64,000 nucleotides of DNA, taken from contig JAVTVY010016117.1 in the NCBI GenBank assembly GCA_036873755.1, forward strand, positions 1 through 64,000. The letters run 5' to 3'. The stretch comes from Hanleya hanleyi. Taxonomy: Eukaryota; Mollusca; Polyplacophora; Lepidopleurida; Hanleyidae. Positions 49,745 through 61,513 of the stretch are shown piece by piece; the first letter of the stretch is position 1; the number at the start of each line of letters is the position of its first letter. The notes beneath the pieces are model-generated. The model did no database searches. It worked only from the letters and a program-made list of their open reading frames with translations, and was not told where the DNA came from. A program made the translations under genes and the position numbers.

Positions 49745-51800
49745 AAACAATAGTTTCCGCTCAGTTTCCGCATAGTTTCCAAATTGTAAACTGGATAGAT
49801 ACAAGATGGAAACTGCACGGAAACCATGGAGCACCCCAAGCGGAAACTGAGCGGAACCCAGAATTCCGGAGGTGCGGAATAGTGAACGTGTTACACTTTC
49901 CAAGCTGTTTCCGCCAAGATTCCGCAGCGGAAATTATGCGGAATCTGGGCCGGAAACAGGATTGAACCCGGTTGGAAACTGTAACACTCTGCTGGTTTCC
50001 GCACTGGAAACAGCGCGGAAACTGGCTGGAAATATGAAAAATCCAAATACAGCTGTGCGGAAAATAAGCGGAAACAGGTTGGAAACAGACCGTCCTTAAA
50101 AGGTTTCCAACCAGTTTCCGCCTACTTTCCGACTAAGTTTCCAAATTGTAAACTGGACAGAAACAAGACAGAAACTGGGCGGAAACCATGGAGCATGCCA
50201 AGCGGAAACTGAACGGAACCCAGGATTCCGGAGGTGCGGAATAGTGGACGTGTTACAGTTTCTAAGCTGTTTCCGCCAAGATTCCACAGCGGAAATTATG
50301 CGGAATCTGGGCCGGAAACAGGATTGAAACCGGTTGGAAACTGTAACACTCTGCTGGTTTCCGCACTAAAAACAGCGCGGAAACGGGTTGGAAATATGAA
50401 ATATCCAAATAGAGCTGTGCGGAAAATAAACGGAAACAGGTTGGAAACAGACCGTGCTTAAAAGGCTTCCAACCAGTTTCCGCCTAGTTTCCGACTAAGT
50501 TTCCAAATTGTAAACTGGACAGATACAAGATGGAAACTGCACGGAAACCATGGAGCATGCCAAGCAGAAACTGAGCGGAAACAGGTTGGAAACAGACCGT
50601 GTTTAAAAGGTTTCCAACCAGTTTCCGCCTAGTTTCCGACTAAGTTTCCAAATTGTAAACTGGACAGAAACTGGGCGGAAACCATGGAGCACGCCAAGCG
50701 GAAACTGAGCGGAACCCAGGATTCCAGAGGTGCGGAATAGTGGACGTGTCACAGTTTCCAAGCTGTTTCCGCCAAGATTCCGCAGCGGAAATTATGCGGA
50801 ATCTGGGCCGGAAACATGATTGAAACCGGTTGGAAACTGTAACGCTGGTTTCCGCACTGGAAACAGCGCGGAAACGGGCTGGAAATATGAAATATCCAAA
50901 TAGAGCTGTGCGGAAAATAAGCGGAAACAGGTTGGAAACAGACCGTGTCCGCCTAGTTTCCGACTAAGTTTCCAAATTGTAAACTGGACAGAAACTGGGC
51001 GGAAACCATGGAGCATGCCAAACGGAAACTGAGCGGAACCCAGGATTCCGGAGGTGCGGAATAGTGGACGTGTTACAGTTCCCAAGCTGTTTCCGCCAAG
51101 ATTCCGCAGCGGAAATCATGTGGAAAGTGGGCCGGAAACAGGATTGAAACTGGTTGGAAACTGTAGCACTCTGTTGGTTTCCGCAATAGAAACAGAGCGG
51201 AAACAGGCTGGAAACATGAAACACCTGAATAGAGCGGTGCGGAAAATAAGCAGAAACCGGTTGGAAACAGACCGTGCTTAAAAGGTTTCCAACCAGTGTC
51301 CGCCTTGTTTCTGACCAAGTTCCCAAATTGTAAACTGGTCAGAAACAAGATGGAAACCTTACGTAAACTGATGTGTTCCGATGCGGAAACGGAGCGGAAT
51401 CCAGCGTGCGCAATATGAACTTGTTACAGTTTCCAATCAGTTTCCGCCAAAATTCCAACTGGCTTATAGGTGGAAACTGAGCAGAAACTGGTTGGAAACA
51501 GTAACGCTTTGCTGGTTTCGACACTGGAAACTAAGCGGAATCACAGCAGAAACAGGTGATGCACTACCATTTTCCATCAGGTTTCCATCCAATTTCCACC
51601 CCCTTTTCTACATAGGAAATTAACTGGATTACAGGCTGAAATGGAGTGGAAACCGTAACGCTCTGCTGGTTTCTGTACTGGAAACGACGCGGAAACAGCA
51701 GAAACAGGTGAAGAACTACAATTTTCCAGCAGGTTTGCATCCAGTTTCCATGCCCTTTTCTACATAAAAAAATAAGTGGATTACAGGCGGAAATGGAGTG
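49745..51800. repeat. Array built from GGAAAC/GTTTCC motifs, 360-bp units
   Basis: The landmark TTTCCAAATTGTAAACTGG recurs near 49777, 50138, 50498, 50645, 50970 and, diverged, 51321. Units are about 362 bp long, with one shortened to about 146 bp. Each unit is itself packed with GGAAAC and GCGGAAA motifs and their inverses roughly every 12-20 bp. It therefore has a nested micro-repeat structure with both orientations. Degenerate shorter units continue to 51800. The frames seen on both strands are by-products. Confidence 0.9.
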
Positions 51801-52020
51801 GAAACTAACGGAAGACTATTATATTCAACTTATGTTAGTTTATACAAAAGAAAAGTCAGTGGTAAAATGTTCAATATATATTTACATTCAGATTGGTATA
51901 CAGTTCTTTGATCCTGAAATATCAGTGCATTGGAGAATAAGATGTCAAACCAACAAGTTAACAATGGATGATTCTGGCGCCATTCTACTCTAATGTAAAC
52001 ACATTAAACTAAATACTTTA

Positions 52021-52431
52021 AAGGTGAAATGCAAAGGTTCGTCTACATCACTTGATATTTGCAGTAAGATTGGAGAAATAATGTGTATATTAATTTCATT
52101 TCAGTTTTAAAACATTTGCTTAAGCCTAATAAAGTTAAAAACTAAAAAATGTAACGCTGTATTATTTACAAAATTTCGATCCGTACATGATTACCTCCCC
52201 CTGGGGGCGCTGCGATACGTGACGTAGCAGTGGAACCAGCACAGTCTGCACAACATGATGTAGCTGCATTGCATTGTATGGAAATACCTCACATAGATAA
52301 GCTAGGCTATTGCTCACGAAGCCTTTACTTGTGTCATTCACGTTTCATTGATGGTTGTATAATTTATTATCATCATAAAAAGGAAAGGGAAATGCTTATT
52401 TCTTGCTTTTAATACCTTTGCATTTCACCTT
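52021..52431. mobile_element. 411-bp MITE with TA target duplication
   Basis: Perfect 18-bp inverted ends AAGGTGAAATGCAAAGGT lie just inside TA dinucleotides at 52019-52020 and 52432-52433. A TA target and short size fit a non-autonomous Tc1/mariner-type element. No transposase is encoded. Confidence 0.75.
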
Positions 52432-52559
52432 TAATACGAAGCTTCGCATCAAAAAACCCCTTGGCTCTGGGTACATTCATAATGTATTCAATTTGAACCA
52501 AGATGTCAGGAACACCAAGCAGTCAAGTCACAAATATACAGATTATCAAAAGTTTTCCA

Positions 52560-53560
52560 ATTAGAAATGACCCCTAAGATTTCCGTCCAATCAGAGAAAC
52601 CGATATTCATTACATAAATTCCTTGATGCATCAATATGATCAATGATGTATACCAAATTTTACATCGTGCATTTGAACAGTATCAGAGATAGAGATCATT
52701 AATGATTTCGCATAAATTAAAGATGGCCGCCCATCCTTCCCGCCACTCAGAGGAACTGATGTGGTTATTCATTGAAAGTCTCTTGATACATTGATGCTGT
52801 GCACCAAATTTCATATAGAACACTGAAATGGTATCAGAGATAAACATCATTAAAGATTTTGCATAAATTAAAGATGGCCACCAAGGTTTCTGCCTAATCA
52901 GAGAAACCAGAACTGTCCTTTGTCGTAAGTCTCTTGATGCATCGATGATGTATACCAAATTTTACATCAAGCACTTGAACGCCAGAGAACGAGATCATTA
53001 TTGATTTTGCATAAATTAAAGATGGCCGCCCATCCTTCCCCCCACTCAGAGGAACGGACGTGGTTATTCATTGCAAGTCAGTTGATACATTGATGCTGTA
53101 TACCAAATTTGTTATAGAACACTTAAATTAGATCAGAGATATATATCATTAAAGTTTTTGCATAAATTAAAGATGGCCGCCAAGGTTTTCGGTCAATCAG
53201 GTCCCGATTCAAAGTATCTGGATGTATCGATGATGTATACCAACTTTCATATAAAACAACTGAATGGTAACAGAGATATGTATCATTATCGATTTCGCAT
53301 AAATTAAAGATGGCCTCCATGATTTCCAGCTAATCAGAAAAGCCGGTTTGGTAATTCATTTAAAGTTGCTTGATGTATCGATGATGTATACCAACTTTCG
53401 TATTGAACAGTTGAATGGTTTCCGAGATATGGATCATTATCCATTTCACATAAAATTAAAGATGGCCGCCAAGGTTTTCACCCAATCAGGTCCCAATTAA
53501 ATAGGCTTCTGGTCCTTGACTAGGTAAATAAGCATACCAAATTTGGAATTCTTCAGTGGA
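52560..53560. repeat. 150-bp satellite, about seven units with alternating types
   Basis: CATAAATTAAAGATGGCC recurs near 52711, 52861, 53010, 53160, 53300 and 53450, about 150 bp apart. Unit type alternates between CCCATCCTTCCC-x-CCACTCAGAGG and CCAAGGTTTYxGxCxAATCAG, giving a dimeric 300-bp order at the left. The array ends in ACGTACGGACGTACGGAC and CAATACCCCATGGCC, a tail reminiscent of invertebrate SINEs. Confidence 0.85.
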
Positions 53561-53882
53561 ACCGTTCTCCGGCTATCTCGCTCACGTACGGACGTACGGA
53601 CATACAAGATGACGACAATACCCCATGGCCAAAATTGGCCGAGGGGTAATAAAACAGTCCATGAACAAGTGTAATTTTCAGTCCATCAAACGCAACATGG
53701 GTGTAACATGAAACAGTGGTACCCTTAAGCTTTGTTGCCACAGTTTACATGTAGGACATATCAAGGACAAACTTCATCTGTCCCCTGTTAACACGGTCGT
53801 TCGATTTGCCAAGATTCTTGGTCCCGTGATCCTTTGCGAAATGTCAAACAACAACAACACCGACATGTATAGTGTAAAAGTG

Positions 53883-53903
53883 TTGACCGTAAACACACCT
53901 ACA
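53883..53903 (-). repeat. Inverted 21-bp match to the Penelope direct repeat
   Basis: The reverse complement of this 21-bp segment (core GTAGGTGTGTTTACGGTCA) is identical to 54209-54229 in the Penelope-like direct repeat. Inverted partial copies at the 5-prime side are common in Penelope-like elements. Confidence 0.55.
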
Positions 53904-53982
53904 GCCTCCCGAAGCTTTGCCTGATTCACGATATTAGGATCGTAAAACTGGAACATTGTAGCGGCATATTATCCGACGTTGT

Positions 53983-54140
53983 ATATTTCTGGAATCTCAC
54001 CGTCTCTTAGTAATAAAGCTGTATGTAAAACCGCCAAACACCTTTTAGGTGTGTATTCTGGTTCATCGCATATTTCTGGAATCTCATCGTCTCTTAGTAA
54101 TAAATCAGTATCTCACACCAAACTCCTTTTAGGAGTGTGC
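53983..54140. repeat. Two-copy 87-bp direct repeat
   Basis: ATATTTCTGGAATCTCAYCG followed by TCTCTTAGTAATAAA occurs at 53983 and 54070. Each copy then carries an ACACCTTTTAGGTGTG-type small palindrome. Confidence 0.7.
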
Positions 54141-54183
54141 GTAGTTAACATAACCGTTGCTGGAGACAGATCAACCCTTAGAA

Positions 54184-54516
54184 GAGTCAGACCGAGCACC
54201 GTAATTCTGTAGGTGTGTTTACGGTCAATTACTTACCACTGAGATTGCGGGCCTTGTGCCCAACCCTGACCTCACACGTGTATCATGGGTCCCCCCTGGG
54301 GGACTCGCTTGATCCTTACATTGATTATTGGCGCAAAGTCTGACCACCATACACTGTCATGAAAGAACTGCACAGTAGGTAATGATTAAAGCACAGTTTT
54401 TACTATGTGTGAATTAAAAGCCATCCATAACCACAGGTATGGAACGAGAAGAAACTATGGACATGTTGTCTCGTATGGCTTTCAACTGTCTTTGAATGGG
54501 CGGACGGATATTCTCA
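54184..54516 (+). repeat. Penelope-like element direct repeat (pseudo-LTR), left copy
   Basis: Nearly identical to 63659-64000 in the same orientation; the right copy has a 9-bp insertion and continues past the window. It contains a short conserved frame (SVGVFTVNYLPLRLR) in both copies. Tandem partial copies that act as pseudo-LTRs are characteristic of Penelope-like elements. Confidence 0.85.
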
Positions 54517-54641
54517 ACGAACACCACATGTGGACTTTTCTCACACCTACAGCGAGTATCGCTTTGGTGACATGTACTCAAACAGCGGGATGCTAAAATC
54601 AATGCTCATATAAGGAGAAAAACGCAGACTCAAAACAAACT

Positions 54642-55592
54642 ATGCAAAAGTCTCGTGTTAGCGGTCTTTTCAAAAGAAAAATCATGAACAATCCTACTCC
54701 AAGCACCAGTATGGCTACCAACGAATCAGCCACCGGTACCGAACAGTCTTCACTTATACCGACCACGACAGAAGTTGCCACGACGATGTCCATGTTCCAG
54801 TGCAACATGTCACCCATGGATGATCCAACAGAAACTAGTTCCTGCCCAAATGTACCGTCGGAACATATGATTAACTCGGCAATCGCCAAGGCAGAGTCCA
54901 TCGCAGAGAAACGACACCCATTTCGCACGTTGCGGGAAGCCATAAAACTGTCGAATGCCACAAAAATTGGGCCGGGATTCATAAGATTCAACATTACCCC
55001 AGGACTTGGTACTGCAGAAGACACACGAGAGTTTGTGGACCCGAAAATCCAAGCACTGATACTCAAGTGCGAACAGGTCGCACGGGATGGACTAAAAGAG
55101 ATAGCCGAGGAGTACATCAACTGCACCACCAACGAGATGTCCAGCCTGTTTGAAGGTATCCTGGCTGACATACCACCAAATACCAAAGAAAATGGGGAAT
55201 ATAGAAAGCGGTTAACTGAAAAGGCAAAGGAGATCTCCGAGAAATCTGATGCAGATCTACGGAAGTTTATAAAAACTTCCAAAATTCCAAGACCCACCGC
55301 CTCAAAGACCCAAGAAACCACAAAACCAATAGAACAACACCAGCCCAGACAACAACAACATCAAGCTCGTCAGCCGTTTTACCGACCGGTACAACGAAAA
55401 TATGAAAGCAACAGACCGGTTTACCGCCAGGCCCCGTACCACCAGCAAAACAGAGGATATAACAGAAGACAAGCGTCGCCACCCAGAACACACAGGCGCA
55501 CCACTCCTCCGAGACCACATAGACCGAGCCACGACGAAAGGAAACGGAATATCACCGACGTCGTGAAGGCCCTACTTGAGAACATCAACTAA
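54642..55592 (+). CDS. Putative ORF1 of the Penelope-like element (316 aa)
   Basis: The protein starts with a Ser/Thr-rich, probably disordered region (about 1-75), has a helical core (NSAIAKAESIAEKRHPFRTL to EMSSLFEGIL, about 84-185), and ends in a Gln/Pro/Arg/Tyr-rich tail (PRQQQHQARQPFYRPVQRKY and PPRTHRRTTPPRPHRP). The basic, low-complexity tail suggests RNA binding, as in gag-like ORF1 proteins of retroelements. I do not recognise a specific family. Assignment to the Penelope-like element rests on its position between the direct repeat and the reverse transcriptase. It is followed by AATAAA at 55813 and could instead be an independent gene. Confidence 0.55.
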   Translation: MQKSRVSGLFKRKIMNNPTPSTSMATNESATGTEQSSLIPTTTEVATTMSMFQCNMSPMDDPTETSSCPNVPSEHMINSAIAKAESIAEKRHPFRTLREAIKLSNATKIGPGFIRFNITPGLGTAEDTREFVDPKIQALILKCEQVARDGLKEIAEEYINCTTNEMSSLFEGILADIPPNTKENGEYRKRLTEKAKEISEKSDADLRKFIKTSKIPRPTASKTQETTKPIEQHQPRQQQHQARQPFYRPVQRKYESNRPVYRQAPYHQQNRGYNRRQASPPRTHRRTTPPRPHRPSHDERKRNITDVVKALLENIN

Positions 55593-56468
55593 TTATACAG
55601 ACTCTGTACATTTTTTGAGCATTGTGCTATTAAACTTGCTCTGATCCACCAATACTGGTGCTTTAATTGCCAGTGTAACTGTGTTACTCTTGTCTATCCT
55701 TACTGTGCTTTTGATATTATCATTACTATACTTATACTACATGTGCGATATTATCCTGACATACGCTGCTGTATATTATATATACGGGATGTATATATTA
55801 AATATTTTACAATAAAATGATATATTACACATACAATCAAGTGATTTTCCTGTCTACTACTTTCTCGTGTCAATAACATGCCATGAGATCGGATATCTGT
55901 GACGCCATATCGGTGCAAGATGTGCTTGTTTGCAAAATAATTAGCATCAAACCAAGCCTACAGCCAAAGAGGGTAGGATTTTCCAGTCATAATTGCCTTA
56001 TACGTACAAAATAAACCTACTGACCAAGTTTTTTACCAGTTTATAACGACACACAGTGCAATTTACTGCCAGATTTTCAACTTTTTAAAGGAAAAAGAAA
56101 CACAAATCCGTAAACGACGGACTAATTTTTGACTCTCTCTCTCCCAAGTGCTTCCTCCCAGGTCCGCGCGCCCAACCGACTTCTTTATATAAGACAATCC
56201 CGGGTTGCCTGCCTCAGAGGTGTTTTTAATCCAACCATGGATAATGTTTTTAAGCCTTCTAGAAATCACGGTAAGGTTTTCCAGGCTGTTGCGGATTTTA
56301 TCATCCGATGTAAACGTTTTTAATTTATACTGACCATGTATTGTAAATTTTAAGTTTGTTTTTCCTTTTAATTTGATTTATCTGTGATATCTGTGTAGCA
56401 TTACTATTTTTTGGCCTACATCATCCAACTTAGGATGGGAGGCCACAAATTCAAAATCTGTCTGTCTG
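55593..56468 (+). other. Penelope-like element interior without a recognised gene
   Basis: An AT-rich stretch with a poly(A) signal (AATAAA, 55813) and a GGTTGCCTGCCTCAGAG at about 56208 that partly repeats the later LINE target sequence. No frame is convincing. Confidence 0.45.
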
Positions 56469-56487
56469 CCTGCCTCAGAGTATTCCA

Positions 56488-59400
56488 AAGCTTAAATCAT
56501 GACGAGATATTCAATTCCGATCCAGAGATGTTTAATGAAAACGTTACAAATTCACTACTAAACATAGCACAAAAATATATTCCGATATCACAACGGCGCC
56601 ACAACAAAAACCCCGTACCCTGGTGGAACCCAGAGTGTGCAAAGAATATTGCGGCCAAAAAGAAGGCACTTAGAAAATTCAAAAAAAGTAGGCTCCAAAG
56701 TGATCACGCGAACTACAAGGAACTCAAAATCATAGCTGAAAAAAGTGTCAAAGAAGCTAAATCCAAATGCTGGGAAGACTTTTGCAACACTATAGATATC
56801 AAAACCAATTCAAAAAAAGTATGGAACAAAATAAAAAATATACAAGGAAAGTTAACAAAGACAGTCCCTGTACTAAACAAAACTAAAAAAACGAACAAAG
56901 AAAAGGCAGAACACCTCGCCGAATCTTTCGCTTCCAACAGTAGCGATAGCAACCTGAAACCAGAATTCAGAAAAATTAAGGAAGAAACAACGATAGAAAA
57001 CGATTTGGACGATCATTTAGAAAACTATCTCAATGCAGACTTCAACATTAATGAATACCGCAAAGCTATACACTGTAAAAAAGAGAGCTCACCTGGTGAA
57101 GACAAACTAGGATACACGATCCTTAAACACCTACCAAATAAAACACAGAAGCTAATTTTGAAACTAATTAATGTCAGCTGGCAGACCAAACAACTTCCAA
57201 GCAAATGGAAAACATCCATCGTTATCCCAATCCCAAAACCAGGTAAAGATCCATCCGACAGCAACTCTTACCGCCCAATTTCTCTCACTTCAAATCTATG
57301 CAAAATAATGGAAACCATGGTAAAAAATAGACTGGAATTTCATATGGAAAACAACAACTTATTAAACAAAACCCAAAGCGGCTTTCGTAAGAACAGAAGT
57401 ACATTAGACCATATAGCCAGATTACAACACTCGATAAAAAAGGGGAATGCCAAACATCAGTACACACTAGGTATCTTCCTAGACATAGAAAAAGCATTTG
57501 ACCTTGTATGGCAGGACGGCATAATTATTCAATTAAGCAAACTTGGAATTAAGGGAAGAATGCAACACTGGATTAAAAACTTCCTAAACAATAGAAATTT
57601 TAAAGTTCGCATAGGAAACACCATATCCACCGACCATGAACTAGACAACGGTACCCCTCAGGGAAGCGTCATAAGCCCCACCCTTTTTAACATCCTCATC
57701 AATGGCCTAGCCAATGAAATTGACACGAAACATCCGGAAGTAGAACAGTCTCTATTTGCTGACGATTCTGCCCTCTGGAAAACCGCACGTTCCATAACAA
57801 ATTTGACAGGTATAATGCAAAATACACTAGATACAATTAGCGGCTGGGCGGATAAATGGGGCTTCAAATTTTCTGCCCTAAAAACAACGGGCATTATATT
57901 TTCAAACAATAAACACATTGACGTTAAACTAACACTAGGAGGTCAGAAAATTGAATTCAGAAATAGTGTTAAATACCTAGGTATGATCTTTGACAGAAAA
58001 CTCACATGGAAAGACCACATCGACCAACTAGTCCTCCGGTGCAATAAAGACCTGAACCTCATGAGGTGTGTGTCTGGGACAAACTGGGGAGCGAGTAAAT
58101 ATAGTCTGATAAAATTATACCAAACCTTAATCAGGTCAAAAATAGATTATGGATCCATCGCCTACCAATCAGCATGTAAGACACAACTAAAAAGAATAGA
58201 CAGCATCCAATATTCTGCTCTAAAAATAGCTACTGGAGCCTTCAAGGGAACCGCCTTATGTAGTCTTCAAATAGAAACCAATGAGAAACCCTTACATTTA
58301 AGACGAGAGGAACTGTCCCTGAAATATGCAGGAAAAACTAGGGCTAAGGGCGATAATCACCCATGCCACAAAATTTTTGAAGATAAAAGTGAATATGAAT
58401 ACTTAAAGAAAAACTGGGAAAAAGACTCCGCCCCCCTCGGCTACACCGTAAATAACCTATTCCAAGAGCACGAAATACCCATCGCACACATCTGCCACAC
58501 AGACAAAATCACTAGACCACCCTGGGAATTAGAGTCGCCCCACGTGGACACAAGTATTCACGACTACCTCACAAAGAAGGACAACCCAGACTTTATAAGA
58601 GCCACCACCCTTGAATATATCAACCAAAACTGGAAAAATTACTTAAAAATCTATACAGACGGATCGAAAAACACAAGTAATAACACAGGATCAGCTTTTG
58701 TTATACCTGAGCTCAACATACAAAATGGTTTCAAACTTCCAGACAATATGTCTGTATACACTAGTGAACTGATTGCTATAATTAAGGCTCTCGAATGGAT
58801 CATCGAGCACAAACCAATCCGCGCGGTGATACTCAGTGACTCCCTTAGTGGACTCACATCCATCAAAAATTCTGTATCTGACAGTAGACCTGATCTCATA
58901 CACAAAATAGAATGCATATGTACACAAATACACAACGAGGGTATAGACGCCATTTTAGCATGGGTACCCGCGCATGTCAACATCAGAGGTAACGAAGCAG
59001 CCGACAAAACTGCCAAAGACAGTCTTGCTAAAACTACACACGATGTGCCAATAGGATTAGGATATAAAGAACTCAACACTATCATTAGACGCAAAATAGA
59101 AAGCAAGTGGCAAAAGGAATGGAACGAAGAAGAACGTGGACGGTGGTTACATAAGATCCTTGATGGAGAGAAAAGACAAGCCCAGGGATTCCAGTTAGAC
59201 AATAAACGTGATGACCGCATAATCACCAGATTAAGACTAGGCAAAACCGGACTTAAATCACATCTGTCCATGCTTCTGAAAAACACCTCACCACTCTGTA
59301 CCGCATGCAACAATGTAGAAGAAACAATAGAACACGTGCTACTTGAATGCCCAATCCACAGCCAACAACGTGTAGCATTTAGAAACGAATTAAAAAAATT

Positions 59401-59515
59401 CAACACTCCCTTAACATTACCAGCGTTATTAAACCCTAAGCCCACCATTAGAAATCAGGTATTCAAGTCCTTAATAAATTTTATCAAAACTGCTGGTTAT
59501 TACTCCAGTATATAA
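56488..59515 (+). CDS. LINE ORF2 fragment: reverse transcriptase, RNase H, zinc knuckle
   Basis: The open frame holds the end of the endonuclease-RT linker (VPWWNPECAKNIAAKKKALR), then the reverse transcriptase with FLDIEKAFD, GTPQGSVISPTLFNILING and the catalytic LFADDSALW. An RNase H domain follows (YTDGSKNTSNNTGSAF, ELIAIIKALEW, WVPAHVNIRGNEAADKTAK), and a C-terminal CTACNNVEETIEHVLLEC knuckle. RT plus RNase H plus CCHC fits the I/Ingi/Nimb-like group of LINEs. It is uninterrupted, so insertion was fairly recent. The frame also runs open upstream to 56411, but those first 26 codons belong to the host Penelope-like sequence. Without the endonuclease this copy cannot move by itself. Confidence 0.92.
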
Positions 59516-59541
59516 TACTACCGCCGTACATGCGCTGTCAG

Positions 59542-59544
<3 letters not shown>

Positions 59545-59572
<28 letters not shown>
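59545..59572. repeat. 28-bp poly-T tract in the LINE 3-prime UTR
   Basis: An uninterrupted T run lies 30 bp after the LINE stop codon. It lies inside the element, not at its end, so it is not an inverted poly(A) tail of this insertion. It could mark a small nested retrocopy on the other strand. Confidence 0.7.
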
Positions 59573-59667
59573 CCTCATAATCAACTACTAGTACACCAAG
59601 TACTATGAAACGATTTGATAGAGGCCAAATCATTCTTCAGACTTCAACAAATGGTATGGTTGCAGCG

Positions 59668-60000
59668 GAGTTACCTTGATACTGAGGGCCGTGTGCACCA
59701 TAGCCATACAAAACATTATGGCCATAATAAACTATCCATACATAATATCCGGCCAAAATGTCACAGACACATTTTGAAATAAAATAGGCATGGCAACAAC
59801 GGAGTTACCTTGATACTGAGGGCCGTTTGTTCCACTGTCCTACAAAATAAACGATGGCCAAATCTAATTGAATTCATGACAACATTAGCACGGCCAAATC
59901 GCATATAGCGAGCAGTATTCGGCATAAAATATAGGAAATGGTGATGGCGGAGTTACCTTGATACTGAGGGCCGACTATCTCATTGTCCTACAAATTCTTT
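59668..60000 (+). repeat. Three tandem repeats in the LINE 3-prime UTR
   Basis: GAGTTACCTTGATACTGAGG occurs at 59668, 59802 and about 59949, giving units of 134 and about 148 bp with ATGGCCA-type sequence between them. Tandem UTR repeats are known in several LINE families. Confidence 0.8.
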
Positions 60001-60980
60001 ATGGCCATCAAACGGAAATGCATTCAGAAATAATACAGAGCCGTTTATTTGTGTATTCACCTAGTACTGAATCTATCGAAATGTTTAGTTATTTATTCAT
60101 TTGTTTATCTATTTACTCACTTATATATTGGTATTCATATTATGTGACTGACGGTCGGGGCGTGCCTGTTGTTGGGAGGAAGATATATAAAATTATTGCA
60201 TCGGAAAACATTAGAAAACAAGAATGACTAAAAGCCTTCTATTTCATATGATACAGGCACACCGAATACCACAGACCAGTTGGACAAGACCCGAAACAGA
60301 AGACGGAAGACGATCACAGGAATACCAACAGCGCCTCGAGTGACAACGCCGCATAGCAAGAACACCCAGAATCAGAATACTCGACCCTAGACTACACCGA
60401 CACGCTACTCCATAGATGACCCCGAACTGACGCCTTAATACAGAATATGATCCTTTGACTTTCACGCAATATAGGACGAAGACCTGCCGCCCTGTGCCCC
60501 GATACACACTCCAAGCAATTGTTACAGGCACAGATTTCTGGAAGAACCCACCCTGTTCCCAAGGGCGTCGTTAGTGAAGCCGATCCGAAAAATCCTGAAG
60601 ACGCCCATGGTTCTCCCAGTTTTTTTCTGGACGGCTTTGTGCGTACAAAGGGGTACCAAGACAAAGGAATCATACACGCGATTACAGAGAACTCATATTT
60701 ACCAGTATAACTTAACCAAAAACCAAAAAGAGACTTACGAACTTGTACATATAGCGATTCTTATTTACTTCTATTTATATCTCCTACTAATCTCTCATTG
60801 TTATTTATTATTTATCTGTTTATTTATATATTTATTTATTTATTTATTTATATATTTAGCGCTGGAAAAGATATTCAATAAACAAAGTAATGTACCGCGA
60901 AATTCGAATAAAACATTGAGTTGATGGGCCGCGAAATCCGAATGGGAAGCGGCCCTTAAACTACAATTTCAATCAAAAAA
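60000..60980 (+). other. Remaining LINE 3-prime UTR
   Basis: Non-coding LINE sequence with TTTAT-rich simple repeats near 60080-60120 and 60790-60860, ending at AATCAAAAAA. Short frames on both strands lack motifs. Confidence 0.6.
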
Positions 60981-61066
60981 CCTGCCTCAGAGTATTCCAG
61001 ACCAGCATAGCGATAACGTCGAGCGATGAAAAGAAACCTCACCAACACCAAACCGCTGATTTTAAA

Positions 61067-61375
61067 ATCTCATCGCCTATAAAGCGTATGTTGATTTTCC
61101 ACACCTGAACGATAAGCTGATCAGTTCCTTCACCTATAAAGTGAATACTGAACGAAGACACAGGATTTCTTTAAATCTCATCGCCTATAAAGCGTATGTT
61201 GATTTCCCACACCTGTACGTTGCGTTGATCAGTTCCTTCACCTATAAAGTGAATACTGAGAGAAGACACAGTCAGTCTTTTCTATCTTATCGCTTATAAA
61301 GCGTACATATTGATTTTGACACCTAAACGGTGTGGTGATCAGTTCCTTCGCCTATAAAGTGAATACTGAATTAAA
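61067..61375 (+). repeat. Three 108-bp tandem repeats before the Penelope reverse transcriptase
   Basis: ATCTCATCGCCTATAAAGCG followed by TATGTTGATTT and, later, CAGTTCCTTCACCTATAAAG recurs at 61067, 61175 and 61284. Each unit holds two TATAAAG motifs. It lies 140 bp upstream of the start codon, so it may be leader or promoter sequence of the element. Confidence 0.8.
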
Positions 61376-61513
61376 ACATCTATACGGTGTACGATGCGTG
61401 TCTAAACCTAGACGGTGTTTTCACATTAAAACTCCGACGATCGTTACAGTCTCAAAGCGATACACATACTAAGTATTTGACAAAGTCTATTTCATACCAG
61501 GCATCGGTTAATC

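Larger units (their letters stand above)
56488..60980 (+). mobile_element. 5-prime-truncated LINE (I-group-like) with 19-bp target duplication
   Basis: CCTGCCTCAGAGTATTCCA occurs at 56469-56487 and 60981-60999, exactly flanking the insertion. The right end is AATCAAAAAA. The insertion begins within the region linking endonuclease and reverse transcriptase, so ORF1 and most of the endonuclease are missing, as expected from incomplete target-primed reverse transcription. Confidence 0.9.

Noticed and set aside
54599..55321. 240-codon minus-strand frame opposite Penelope ORF1
   Set aside because: The plus-strand frame has ordered composition and a basic tail typical of ORF1; the antisense frame has no motif.
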